A stretch of 6,803 nucleotides of DNA from an uncultured Acidobacteriota bacterium (GTDB taxonomy: Bacteria > Acidobacteriota > JAAYUB01), in the NCBI GenBank assembly GCA_937925645.1, contig CALAMB010000182.1, positions 1 through 6,803 on the forward strand. Reading direction: 5' to 3'. The notes beneath the pieces are model-generated. The model had not been told where the DNA came from and made no database searches. It saw nothing but the letters and a program-made list of their open reading frames with translations. Below, one piece after another: positions 1-6,803 of this stretch. Position 1 is the stretch's first letter. The number at the start of each line of letters is the position of its first letter. The position numbers were made by a program, and so were the translations under genes.

Positions 1-45
1 GATTGACTGACGTGACTGGAGTTCAGACGTGTGCTCTTCCGATCT
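1..45 (+). other. Illumina TruSeq adapter remnant (sequencing artefact)
   Basis: Positions 12-45 match the TruSeq index/read-2 adapter, from GTGACTGGAG to the closing GCTCTTCCGATCT, with no mismatch that I can see against the adapter as I remember it. Positions 1-3 (GAT) fit the end of the P7 flank, and 4-11 (TGACTGAC) sit where an 8-base sample index belongs. Read in the frame of the downstream gene, bases 12-44 give VTGVQTCALPI, a peptide known from adapter contamination in protein databases. This stretch is not part of the organism, and the Cys it encodes must not be counted in the protein. Confidence 0.97.
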
Positions 46-47
46 AC

Positions 48-434
48 TCCATCAACACCATTGACGGCGCGGACAGCGCCTTCAACGGCGGCGCCACCGA
101 CCAGCTCCTCAGCCTGATTCTCAACGCGGTGGAGGATTTGACCATCACCGACGAGATGTCCACCACTCTTACGAGCATCGATGCCACCGGTGTGAACGGC
201 GCCTTCGCCGCTACCCTTGAGGACATGGACGGCCCCTTTACTTTGACCACCGGGCCGGATGCGACCATCACTCTCCTTGATGTGGACTTTGACGAAGACA
301 CGATGATCGATGGCAGCGCCGGCGTGCTCGATCTGGTGTTGACCGACGACGCCGATCTGGCCCAGGCCACCCTGATCGGGGTGGACACGATCACCCTGGC
401 CGATGTCACCGCCGCCTCGGATGATGACGTCACC
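48..434 (+). repeat. Tail of a repeat unit upstream of unit 1 (S-layer-like strand block)
   Basis: These 129 codons precede the first full repeat unit. They hold TSIDATGVNG (from 171) followed by strand phrases such as PFTLTTGPDATITLLDV. The closest match inside the window is the extra block in unit 3, where STIDATGLSG starts at 5121, 4950 bases (1650 codons) downstream. It is therefore best read as the end of an earlier unit that carried the same block. Phrases of the type L-T-x-I-D-A-[ST]-G are common in S-layer and other beta-strand-repeat proteins, so this part gives some of the better family hints. Confidence 0.65.
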
Positions 435-3400
435 CTGACCCTGACGGCTGGTCAGGCCTATGAAATCGGCCTGGCCAACATCATCGTCGCGGATCCCTAT
501 GCCGCCACGGCCAAGCCCGATGAAGACAGCATCACACTCAACATCGAGGCCATGGACGACACCTACCTGGATGCCGCGGACCTCAACGACGGGGTCAGCT
601 TCGGCACCATTGAGATGGCTGCCGGCGCCTGGACCCTCGATCCGAACACCGATCTCACCGGCGCGGAATCCATCTTCGTCCCCGAAGGCGGATCCCTGAC
701 CCTCACGGCCGATCAGTTCATGCAGCTCGTGGGCGATGGCGCGTCGACCATTTTCACGGAAGATAACGATGAAGACCTGCACACCACGCTCAACATCGTC
801 GGCCTGACCCAGGCCCACATCGACGCCGGCTTCACCCTGGACAACGTTGATGTGGATCTGGGCACCGTCTCTCTTGCCGAGGATGTGGTCCTCGGCACCT
901 TCGGTCCCATTTTGAATTCGTCGAGAGTGCTGTCTTTGCTCACGGCGGTCAATCTGAACGGCTTCGACGTGATCATGTCCGACGACCAGACCCTGACCCT
1001 GGTGACCATCGACCAGGCCGATGGTCTGGATGTCAGCGGCGGCACCAACACGACCCTGACCCTCTATTTCGATCAGAATCCGATCTATGGAGTTGAAAAC
1101 GTATTAATTTCAGATGGGTGGTCGTTGCGGGAAGTCGTGGATGCCTCAGGCTGGAATGTCACCAACCTCACGATGATGGACGACCTGGTCAAGGGGCGCA
1201 ATCTGGGTGATTTCCAAGGGCTGCCGCAAGGCATCTGCATCCGCATCTACGACGCGCCGGACTATAACGCCGTCCTGCCGATTAACCGCTGCATCACGAT
1301 CAACGAAGGCGTAGCGGTCGCCGGCTTCATCGCCATGAACGATGTCCAGGGCGACACCTCCGTGGTGACCCTGACCCTCAACCTGCTCGGCGGCGCTGAG
1401 ATCGACGGTAATCTGATTCTGACCACCGTGCTCGCGCAGGATGACGCCGGCAACCCGCTGCAGCAGAATTACTTCGACCAATTGATCATCAACTCGGCGG
1501 TGGGCGTGGTTGATCCCATTCATCACGGGGTCAACATCATCCAGGGCAACATCGTCGCCGACACGAGCCTCAACGTTGATACCGACGCGGACAACAATCT
1601 GCTCGACATCGTGATCAACGCCGAAGGCGATTTGTGGATCAAGGGCGATGTCATCTTCAGCTCGGTGGACGAGGTCGTTGATCACAAGAGTGTCGATGCC
1701 GGCATGGATGATGCGGTCCTGGTGGTCAACGGTACCGGGGACGTGATTCTGTGGGGCCTCGACACCCGGGATCTGGACCTGGATTCGCTGACCATCACCA
1801 ACAACTCCACCGGCGAGCTGACTCTGACCCTGGATGCCGACGCGGTCAATGTGGGCGGAACCGGCGCGGCCACGGGTGCCACCATCACTCTTGACGGCGC
1901 CACGGGCGGCGGGATCAACCTGATCATTGCCGCGAGCCAGACTCTCGACCTCTCCGACGCGGCCCTCAGCGGCATCAACGGCGTGGCCATGGACGGGGCC
2001 AGCGTGCTCACCCTGAGCCAGGCCCAGATCGAGGACATGGGCGGCATTTCGGCCATCACGGTCAAGGATGTCGGCGAAGCGGCCATCGTGCACATCGTCG
2101 ACTTCGATCCGGCGGTGGAGTTCCTGGCGTCGGAGATCGCCGACGGCATCACCGTGGCCCGCATTACCGTATCGACCGACAACCCGATGAATCCCAACAC
2201 CGACCTGAGCGGCGTCGGCATGATTTACGTGCCGGAAGGCGGCACCCTGCGCCTGAGCGCCACCCAGTATCAACAATTGGCCGGCACGGGGACGATTACC
2301 GGCGTGGATGCCGATGGCGACGGTGAGGCCCCCTTCACCCTGGAGATCTACGACCTGAACCAGGATCACATCGACTACGAGGCCGAAGGTGATGCGGATG
2401 GCTTCAGCCTGGCCGGGGTGGACGATGATGCGACCATCGTCATCGAACTCGACGGCGCCGTGACCGGAGTCAACCTGAACACCGGCAGCGACCCCTCGGT
2501 ACCCACCGACCTGGATGATGTCAGCCGCCTCGAATTCGTGCTGAGCGACGGACAGACCCTGGGCCTGGCGGAAATCACCCAGCTCAGCCCGAGAGGCACG
2601 GCGACGTGGAACAGCGAGACCGGTCTCTGGGAAAGCGAGGTTGACGCTGGCGACGGCCTCACCGTCACCGGCGGCGCCGGAACGGCGGTCGAACTGCAGT
2701 TCGCCGGCGGATTCGGGGCCTATGACACCTTCGATGCCTCGGGCATCGATGTCGACTTCCTGCGCCTGCTCAACGATCTCGTCAAACAGCGCGACGTGGA
2801 TCTGCTGCAGGACATCGGCGACGACCATGCCGTCACCAAGGTGATCTACCACTCCCTCGATGAGCTGCCTGGCTACGTGCGCCCCGTCGATCAGGTCGTG
2901 GTGATCGAGGCCGACACCACAGTGGCCGGCTGGCTGGTCTTCAACGACTACCAGGACGACAGCGCCATCGTCACCCTGGATCTCACCATGCAGGGCAACG
3001 CCCAGATTACAGGCAACCTGCGTTTGTCCACGGTGGCCAAGGACCCGAACTTGCAACCGAGGTTCTTCGACACATTGACGATTACCTCCGAAGGCAATGG
3101 GCCCAACGTCATCACGGGCCAGATTACGCCTCTGGACATCAACGCCAACACCGAAGAGAACAACCTGCTCAACGTGGTGATCGATGCCGAGCAGGATTTT
3201 GAAGTCCGCGGCGGGATCGTTTTCAACAAGCGGGGCGACGATGCGGTCGATCCGGCCAGCGACCCGGAACCCGACGACGCCATGGCCAATCTGACCGTGA
3301 CCGCGGCCCTCGACGCCGAAGTGTCGCTGGGCCCAGTGGACACCTCGGATAATGACGTCATCGGCCTGAACGTGCTTAACAACGGCCCGGGAACGCTCAG

Positions 3401-6400
3401 CCTGACCGTGAACAGCACCTTGATCGACGCGACGGATGACCTCAACTTCACCGGCACCAACATTGAAGTCACCGTCGTGGGCACCTTCGACTTCTCCGAC
3501 GGAGACGACCTCTCCGGTGTAATCCAGTTGATCCTCAGCGACAACAGCAACGTTACCCTGTCCCAGGCCCAGTATAACGCGCTGACCGCGGCCGGGTTCC
3601 TGACCGCCGACGACACGCCGACCGGCATCAACCTGCACATTGTCGACTTCGACCCGGCGGTGCCTTTCGACGCCACCCTGCTGGCCGACGGGATCAACGT
3701 GGCCAGCATCACCATCACGGAAAGCGGCGCGCTGGATCCGTCGACCGACCTGACCGGTGTCGACCAGCTCGTCGTCCTCGAAGGCCAGACGCTCTCGCTG
3801 ACCGCTGCGCAGTTTGTGCAACTCGAGGGAAGCGGCTCAATAGTGGGCGTCGACGCCGATGGCAACGCGTCGACCGACTTCACCGTGAACGTCACCGACC
3901 TGACCCAGGACGACGTTGGCAGTTACCGCGATGTCTATGGTTATACGGTCGTCACCGGCGACCCGTTGGTCATGACCGGCATCGATGCGGCCTACGTCAC
4001 CCTGTCACTCGGGGAAGACGTCGATTTGGCCAACGATACCGTGTTCCCGGCCGTCGTCGCGCCGACTCTCGGGGATCTTGGCCACGCCTTCGACGTGATC
4101 CTGGCCAGCGGCCAGACGCTCGGGCTGGCCAATGCCACCCAGGCTGACGGGCTGGATGTCAACCGGGGGCTGACCCGCACCGGGACCCTGGTATTCCAAT
4201 TCGATTCTACCGGGCCTTTCCAGCAGATCGACGCTTCCGCTTACAACATCCTGATCCTGAAGGCCCTCGATGTATTCGTCGACGACCGCAATATCGAATT
4301 CATCCTCGATGAATTGGCCAGCGGGGTCGACCTGTACGTCTACCATGATGCCCTGCTCGAGCTGGGCTTCCAGGCCAATACCACCGACCGCCGGGTCTTC
4401 TTCGAGCCGGGCGTGACCGTGGACGGCTTCATGGCCTTCAACGATCAGGATGACGAGGAAGTGGCCACCCTTACCCTCAACCTGCTGGGCGGGGTGGAGA
4501 TCGACGGCCTGACCAACTCGGTCCCCGGCAATATTGTCGCCATCGCCCTGGGGACCAACGACAAGAGTGTGATCTTCCCCGATCCAGCCAACTACCCGGG
4601 TGTCGGGCTGGATCAGAATTTTCTGCAGTCGCTGACCATCAATTCGTCCGGCACGGCGGCGAACCTGCTTACCGGCCAAACCGACAACGTGATCGCTGGT
4701 GATATCAGCGGCATCCCGTCGGTGCCCGGACAAATCGAAAACAACCTGCGCAACGTCTTTTTCAATGCCACCCAGGATCTGCAGGTTCAGGGCGATCTGG
4801 TCCTGACCTCTGTGAGCCCCAATGCCACGGCCACCATCACGTTGACCGGAGACAGCGATGTCACCTTGCAGCAACTGGATGCCAGCGACAACGACCTGAT
4901 AGCCGTGGCCATCGCCAACCTGGGCAGCGGGACCTTCACGGTCACCGGCGCGACTCCGGCCCTGTTTGACGGATTTGAATTAGGCGGCTACGTCGGTGCG
5001 TCGGGCAGTTATTCCGCTGAAGCCAATCTCGAAACCCTGACCCTCAGCGGTACGGGCAATATCGTGTTTGGCAGCAATCCGAACGTAACGACCGAGTGGG
5101 GGATCACGGCGGCCAATCTGTCGACCATCGACGCGACGGGTCTGTCCGGCGACCTCGACCTGGGCAACATCCGAAATATCGATTCAGCCAGCTTCTCCTT
5201 CACCGCCGGCACGGGCGAGACCTTCGTCACCATGACGACGGACACCCTCGACAACGATCCCGATAACATCCCCGGCAATGACGACGACGGCACCGGCTGG
5301 AGCTTCGACTTCACCAATGCCACCGGCGACAGCGTTTTCACCCTCGGCGCTCTGAACTACGTCGAAGGACCGCTTAATATCGTCCTTGGCGACAACACCA
5401 CCCTGTTCATCAGCGCCGACACCGACTGGACCACCATTGATCTGGCCTTGAGCCAGGGGGTCAAGGACATCGTTCTGGGCGAAGGGGTGGACCTCAAGCT
5501 CACCGCTTTGCAGGCTCACGAACTGCGCATTGTGGCCGATCCCAACATCCCGTTCGGCGGCACCATGCCGACCGTGACCATCACGGAGTTGGGGACCCTT
5601 GCCTATGACTTCAGCGGCATCGATCCTGCCATCGCCGGCACCATGTACCTGGCGACCGACGATGTGACGGTGGATATGGCCGCCGACCTGGGTGCCTTCT
5701 CAGTGTCGCTGATCGCCAAGAATCCGGGCGATGAGAATCTGACCGGTCAGACCATCCGCTTCAATACCGAAGTGCAGGCGGCCCGGGACGTGCTGGTTGT
5801 GCAAAATGCTGCCGGTGATCCTTGGACTATTGCCGACGGTGATGATAGCAACTTCATCAACAGCACCAACGTGGCCTGGCTCTTCAACAGCGTCACGGGC
5901 CCGGTGGATACCAGCGGATACAGTTGGTACCTTGGCCGCTTGTGGTTCACCGAGTCTCTGGTGAACGGCGCCAACGTGCTGGATCTCTTCAACACCCTGC
6001 CGCAGACCATCTTGCGCGTGGAAGTGCTCTCGGTGGAAGACATCGACGCGGCCCTGTTGAACTCGATGCCGGTGGACTACACCATGGAGCTGGTGGCCTT
6101 CACCAGCCTGCCCAACGGCATGATCTTCAGCGATCAGGACCAGCTCGAACACATCCGGAGCCTGACGGTGAAGATGGGCGGCGAGGTTTACAGTGGTGAC
6201 ATCATCATCGACAACCTGGTCGATCCTCAGACAGGTGTGAACCTCAACAGCGTCGTCTTCACCACGCTGACCATCGAGTCCCACCTGGCCCTGCATGACG
6301 AGCATTTCCTGGCGCCGGAAAAGTATGTCAACAACAACGATGGTATCGCGGACTACTCCCCGATCGAAAGCGTCCAACCCATCAACCTCAACCGGGTGGG

Positions 6401-6803
6401 CGACATCGGCGTGGGAACGGATACGCCGGGGCTGGATCTGTTGACGGTGAATCTGGAGACCGGCCTCGTGTCGGCCTATGGCGGCTTGCAGGGGGGCGCC
6501 CAGGGAGCGGTTCTCAGCGTCGGCACCATCACCTTCGACTCCGAACTCGCTGCCAGCACGGCGCGGCTGAATGTCTCCGGCGATAACGACACCACCATCG
6601 CCGCGCTGGACACCAGCGATCCGCAAATCCTCACCCTCGTGCTGCACCAGGATCCAGGTTCGGACGGGGACATCACGATTACCGGCACCAGCCCGGCGGC
6701 GGCGGTGGACAACACCGAAGTCTTCGTCATCGACGCCAAGGGGAACGGCACGATCACTTTCGGTACGGCCGGCAACGATACGCGGCCCGGCATTGTGGGG
6801 GAT
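48..6803 (+). CDS. Giant acidic beta-strand-repeat surface/secreted protein, internal fragment (both ends missing)
   Basis: This frame runs 2252 codons without a stop and leaves the window still open. The first whole genomic codon is TCC at 48; the start lies upstream of the contig edge, so no start was chosen. The product is rich in Asp, Thr, Leu, Gly, Val and Asn, poor in Lys and Arg, and has two Cys (residues 397 and 415 of this fragment). I see no transmembrane segment, signal peptide or catalytic motif. It is built from four long, diverged repeat units (residues 130-653, 654-1168, 1169-1815, 1816-2252) preceded by the tail of another. Short strands such as SLTLTADQF, TLRLSATQY and TLSLTAAQF recur, as do phrases like TSIDATG and STIDATG that resemble S-layer and RTX-type beta-roll proteins. 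I infer a giant extracellular protein, S-layer-like or adhesin-like, with acidic loops that may bind calcium. Codon use (GAC, ACC, CTG, GGC) is uniform, which argues for a functional gene. The coding call is very sure; the functional class is moderate and the exact family unknown. Confidence 0.93.
435..2006 (+). repeat. Long protein repeat, unit 1 (524 codons)
   Basis: The unit starts at the LTLTAGQ strand. Landmarks in order: IVADP (about 480), VPEGGSLTLTADQF (678), acidic loop EDNDED (759), QTLTL (987), DASG (1140), GFIAMND (1323), LTLNLLGGAEIDG (1371), LIINS (1482), NNLLDIVINAEGDLWIKGD (1593), and GTGDVILWGLDTRDLD (about 1731) before the next unit. This unit holds the only two Cys of the fragment, at 1236 and 1290. 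Its LTLNLLGG part is closer to unit 3 than to unit 2. Boundaries are by landmark and could be shifted round the cycle. Confidence 0.8.
1140..1343 (+). other. DASG to GFxxxND segment of unit 1, with the only Cys pair
   Basis: This 68-codon part looks different from the surrounding beta-strand phrases. It begins DASGWNV, passes through a charged, possibly helical stretch (MMDDLVKGRNLGDFQ), then ICIRIYD, and ends with VAGFIAMND. Equivalent segments sit in the other three units. The two Cys (codons at 1236 and 1290, 18 residues apart) occur only in this copy. In an exported protein they could form a disulfide. Confidence 0.6.
2091..2117 (+). repeat. HIVDFDPAV phrase, copy in unit 2
   Basis: Nine residues are identical to those at 3636-3662, and 25 of 27 bases agree by eye, far above the average between units. 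It is followed in both copies by ADGI-[TN]-VA-[RS]-IT. Unit 1 and unit 4 have IVADP at this place instead. Confidence 0.85.
2307..2327 (+). other. Acidic DxDxDxE loop of unit 2, candidate Ca2+ site
   Basis: The residues are D-A-D-G-D-G-E, with acidic side chains at positions 1, 3, 5 and 7, as in EF-hand-like DxDxDG calcium loops. Unit 3 has DADGN at 3852-3866 and unit 1 has EDNDED at 759-776 in the same place, always just after the [ST]LxLxxxQ strand. Calcium binding is inferred from the motif only. Confidence 0.5.
2733..2948 (+). other. DASG to GWxxxND segment of unit 2
   Basis: This is the 72-codon counterpart of the segment in unit 1. It runs DASGIDVDFLRLLNDLVKQR, then DVDLLQDIGDD, then KVIYHSLDEL, and ends VAGWLVFND. 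DLVK[GQ]R is nearly shared with unit 1, and the pattern suggests a short helix followed by strands. It has no Cys. Confidence 0.6.
3636..3662 (+). repeat. HIVDFDPAV phrase, copy in unit 3
   Basis: This is the second copy, 1545 bases (515 codons) after the one at 2091. The two differences are both silent third-position changes (C to T in the Ile codon, T to C in the second Asp codon), which suggests that selection or recent exchange has kept the phrase. Confidence 0.85.
3852..3866 (+). other. Acidic DADGN loop of unit 3, candidate Ca2+ site
   Basis: The same DADG start as in unit 2 appears here, with Asn in place of the third Asp, a substitution tolerated in DxDxDG-type loops. It follows GSIVGV, which matches GTITGV in unit 2. 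The conserved position supports a structural role. Confidence 0.45.
4230..4445 (+). other. DASA to GFxxxND segment of unit 3
   Basis: This 72-codon copy reads DASAYNILILKALDVFVDD, then RNIEFILDELASGVDLYVYHD, and ends VDGFMAFND. The YVYHDA phrase lines up with VIYHSL of unit 2 and IRIYDA of unit 1. It is the clearest of the four for a helix-like stretch (IEFILDELA). Confidence 0.6.
4980..5380 (+). repeat. Extra strand block inside unit 3, related to the block at 48-434
   Basis: Units 1 and 2 have no counterpart to this stretch. It contains LETLTLSGTGNIVFGS (from 5028), STIDATGLSG (from 5121) and an acidic loop, DNDPDNIPGNDDDG (5250-5291). The STIDATG phrase resembles TSIDATG at 171 near the start of the window. 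I infer a mobile or optional module that occurs once every three units in the visible part, although two occurrences are too few to prove a period. The edges are approximate. Confidence 0.55.
5493..6803 (+). repeat. Long protein repeat, unit 4 (truncated by the window end)
   Basis: The unit starts at LKLTALQ. Landmarks are weaker than in units 1-3 but keep their order: IVADP (5529), TMYLATDD (about 5640) where the others have VPEGG or LEGQ, LTGQTI (about 5742), DTSG (5907), GMIFSDQ (6117), LTVKMGGEVYSGD (about 6159), LTIES (about 6270), LDLLTVNLETG (6432), and LNVSGDNDTTIAALDTSD (about 6570). It is the most diverged copy; it shares the IVADP variant with unit 1 rather than the HIVDFDPAV variant of units 2 and 3. 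The sequence ends inside a strand region following GTAGNDT. Confidence 0.68.
5907..6137 (+). other. DTSG to GMxxSDQ segment of unit 4
   Basis: This 77-codon diverged copy begins DTSGYSWYLGRLWF, continues LVNGANVLDLFNTL and VEDIDAALLNSM, and ends NGMIFSDQ. Aligned by position it follows the same order as the other three copies, with an extra strand phrase (ILRVEVLS) in the middle. It is richer in aromatic residues. Confidence 0.5.

Larger units (their letters stand above)
2007..3551 (+). repeat. Long protein repeat, unit 2 (515 codons)
   Basis: The unit starts at LTLSQAQ. Landmarks: HIVDFDPAV (2091), VPEGGTLRLSATQY (2229), acidic loop DADGDGE (2307), GQTLGL (2550), DASG (2733), GWLVFND (2928), LDLTMQGNAQITG (about 2976), LTITS (about 3075), NNLLNVVIDAEQDFEVRGG (3159), and LTVTAALDAEVSLGPVDTSDND (about 3291). 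It has its own short insertion at about 2583-2642, containing two Trp, where units 1 and 3 have QADGLDV. Spacing of its landmarks from those of unit 1 is 1551-1605 bases. Confidence 0.82.
3552..5492 (+). repeat. Long protein repeat, unit 3, with an extra block of about 130 codons
   Basis: The unit starts at VTLSQAQ. Landmarks: HIVDFDPAV (3636), LEGQTLSLTAAQF (3777), DADGN loop (3852), GQTLGL (4110), DASA (4230), GFMAFND (4425), LTLNLLGGVEIDG (4470), LTINSSG (about 4635), NNLRNVFFNATQDLQVQGD (4740), and LTGDSDVTLQQLDASDND (about 4845). It is 132 codons longer than unit 2. The excess lies at about 4980-5380, just before unit 4. Confidence 0.8.

Noticed and set aside
460..699. Plus-strand frame of 79 codons, and others at 2641-2844 and 5924-6199
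   Set aside because: They are out-of-frame shadows inside the giant gene, with Pro/Ser/Arg-rich or Gly/His-rich products typical of shifted high-GC reading.
897..1130. Possible frameshift in unit 1, because local sequence looks less like the other units
   Set aside because: The frame stays open, and landmarks on both sides (QTLTL at 987, DASG at 1140) remain in the same frame at the expected spacing.
1146..3821. Minus-strand open frame of 891 codons
   Set aside because: It lies wholly opposite the continuous plus-strand frame. It arises because the sense gene avoids codons that would give antisense stops and leans on GAC, ACC, GTC and CTG. Its product, rich in His, Gln, Val, Asp and Gly, has no recognisable domain, and it runs across repeat-unit boundaries of the sense protein.
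2948..3895. Second minus-strand open frame (315 codons), overlapping the one above in another frame
   Set aside because: Two long antisense frames over the same bases are typical of high-GC biased genes. Its product is Ser/Val/Arg-rich low complexity with no motif.
5700..6647. Minus-strand frame of 315 codons, and another at 4005-4874
   Set aside because: Both mirror the sense repeats, with His/Val/Gln-rich products and no coherent domain; the plus-strand frame explains the bases better.
6762..6782. GTAGNDT as an RTX (GGxGxDxxx) calcium repeat
   Set aside because: Only one partial copy is visible before the window ends, so an RTX array cannot be claimed, although more could follow downstream.
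48..6803. CRISPR array, insertion sequence or nucleotide-level tandem repeat
   Set aside because: The repetition is at protein level with diverged DNA. No short identical direct repeats with spacers, no inverted ends and no transposase were seen.

Overview
The window is the inside of one very large, repetitive gene. A single plus-strand frame stays open without a stop from position 48 to the last base (2252 codons). Neither end of the gene is present. I see no start codon context, ribosome binding site, signal peptide, stop codon, terminator, second gene, RNA gene or mobile element. The first 45 bases are not genomic: they match the Illumina TruSeq read-2 adapter, preceded by what looks like an 8-base index. 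The biological sequence therefore starts at about position 46, at a contig edge.

The encoded protein is rich in Asp, Thr, Leu, Gly, Val and Asn and poor in Lys and Arg. It has only two Cys and is made mostly of short alternating beta-strand phrases of the type [LV]-T-L-[ST]-x-x-Q. Aligning it against itself shows a long repeat. The tail of one unit (48-434) is followed by units at 435-2006 (524 codons), 2007-3551 (515), 3552-5492 (647) and 5493-6803 (cut off after 437). Within each unit the same landmarks come in the same order: LTLxxxQ strand, second LTLxxxQ strand plus acidic loop, GQTLxL strand, a mixed segment running from DASG to G[FW]xxxND, LTLxLLGG, LTIxS, NNLL, and a TGxxDVxLxxLDxSDND strand pair. 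The units are strongly diverged, so the duplication is old. Similarity is patchy: units 1 and 3 match best in the middle, units 2 and 3 at the start, which suggests recombination between units.

The likely role, by composition and architecture, is a giant secreted or cell-surface protein of a Gram-negative bacterium, such as an S-layer-like or adhesin-like beta-strand-repeat protein with Ca2+-binding acidic loops. Export by a type I system is a reasonable guess, but no secretion signal is in view. The organism cannot be named. High GC, strong use of GAC/ACC/CTG/GGC codons and a very acidic protein fit a high-GC proteobacterium or similar, perhaps from a marine or saline setting, and the adapter remnant suggests a draft or metagenome assembly.

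Several long minus-strand open frames, the largest at 1146-3821, are by-products of the codon bias of this gene and are not annotated.
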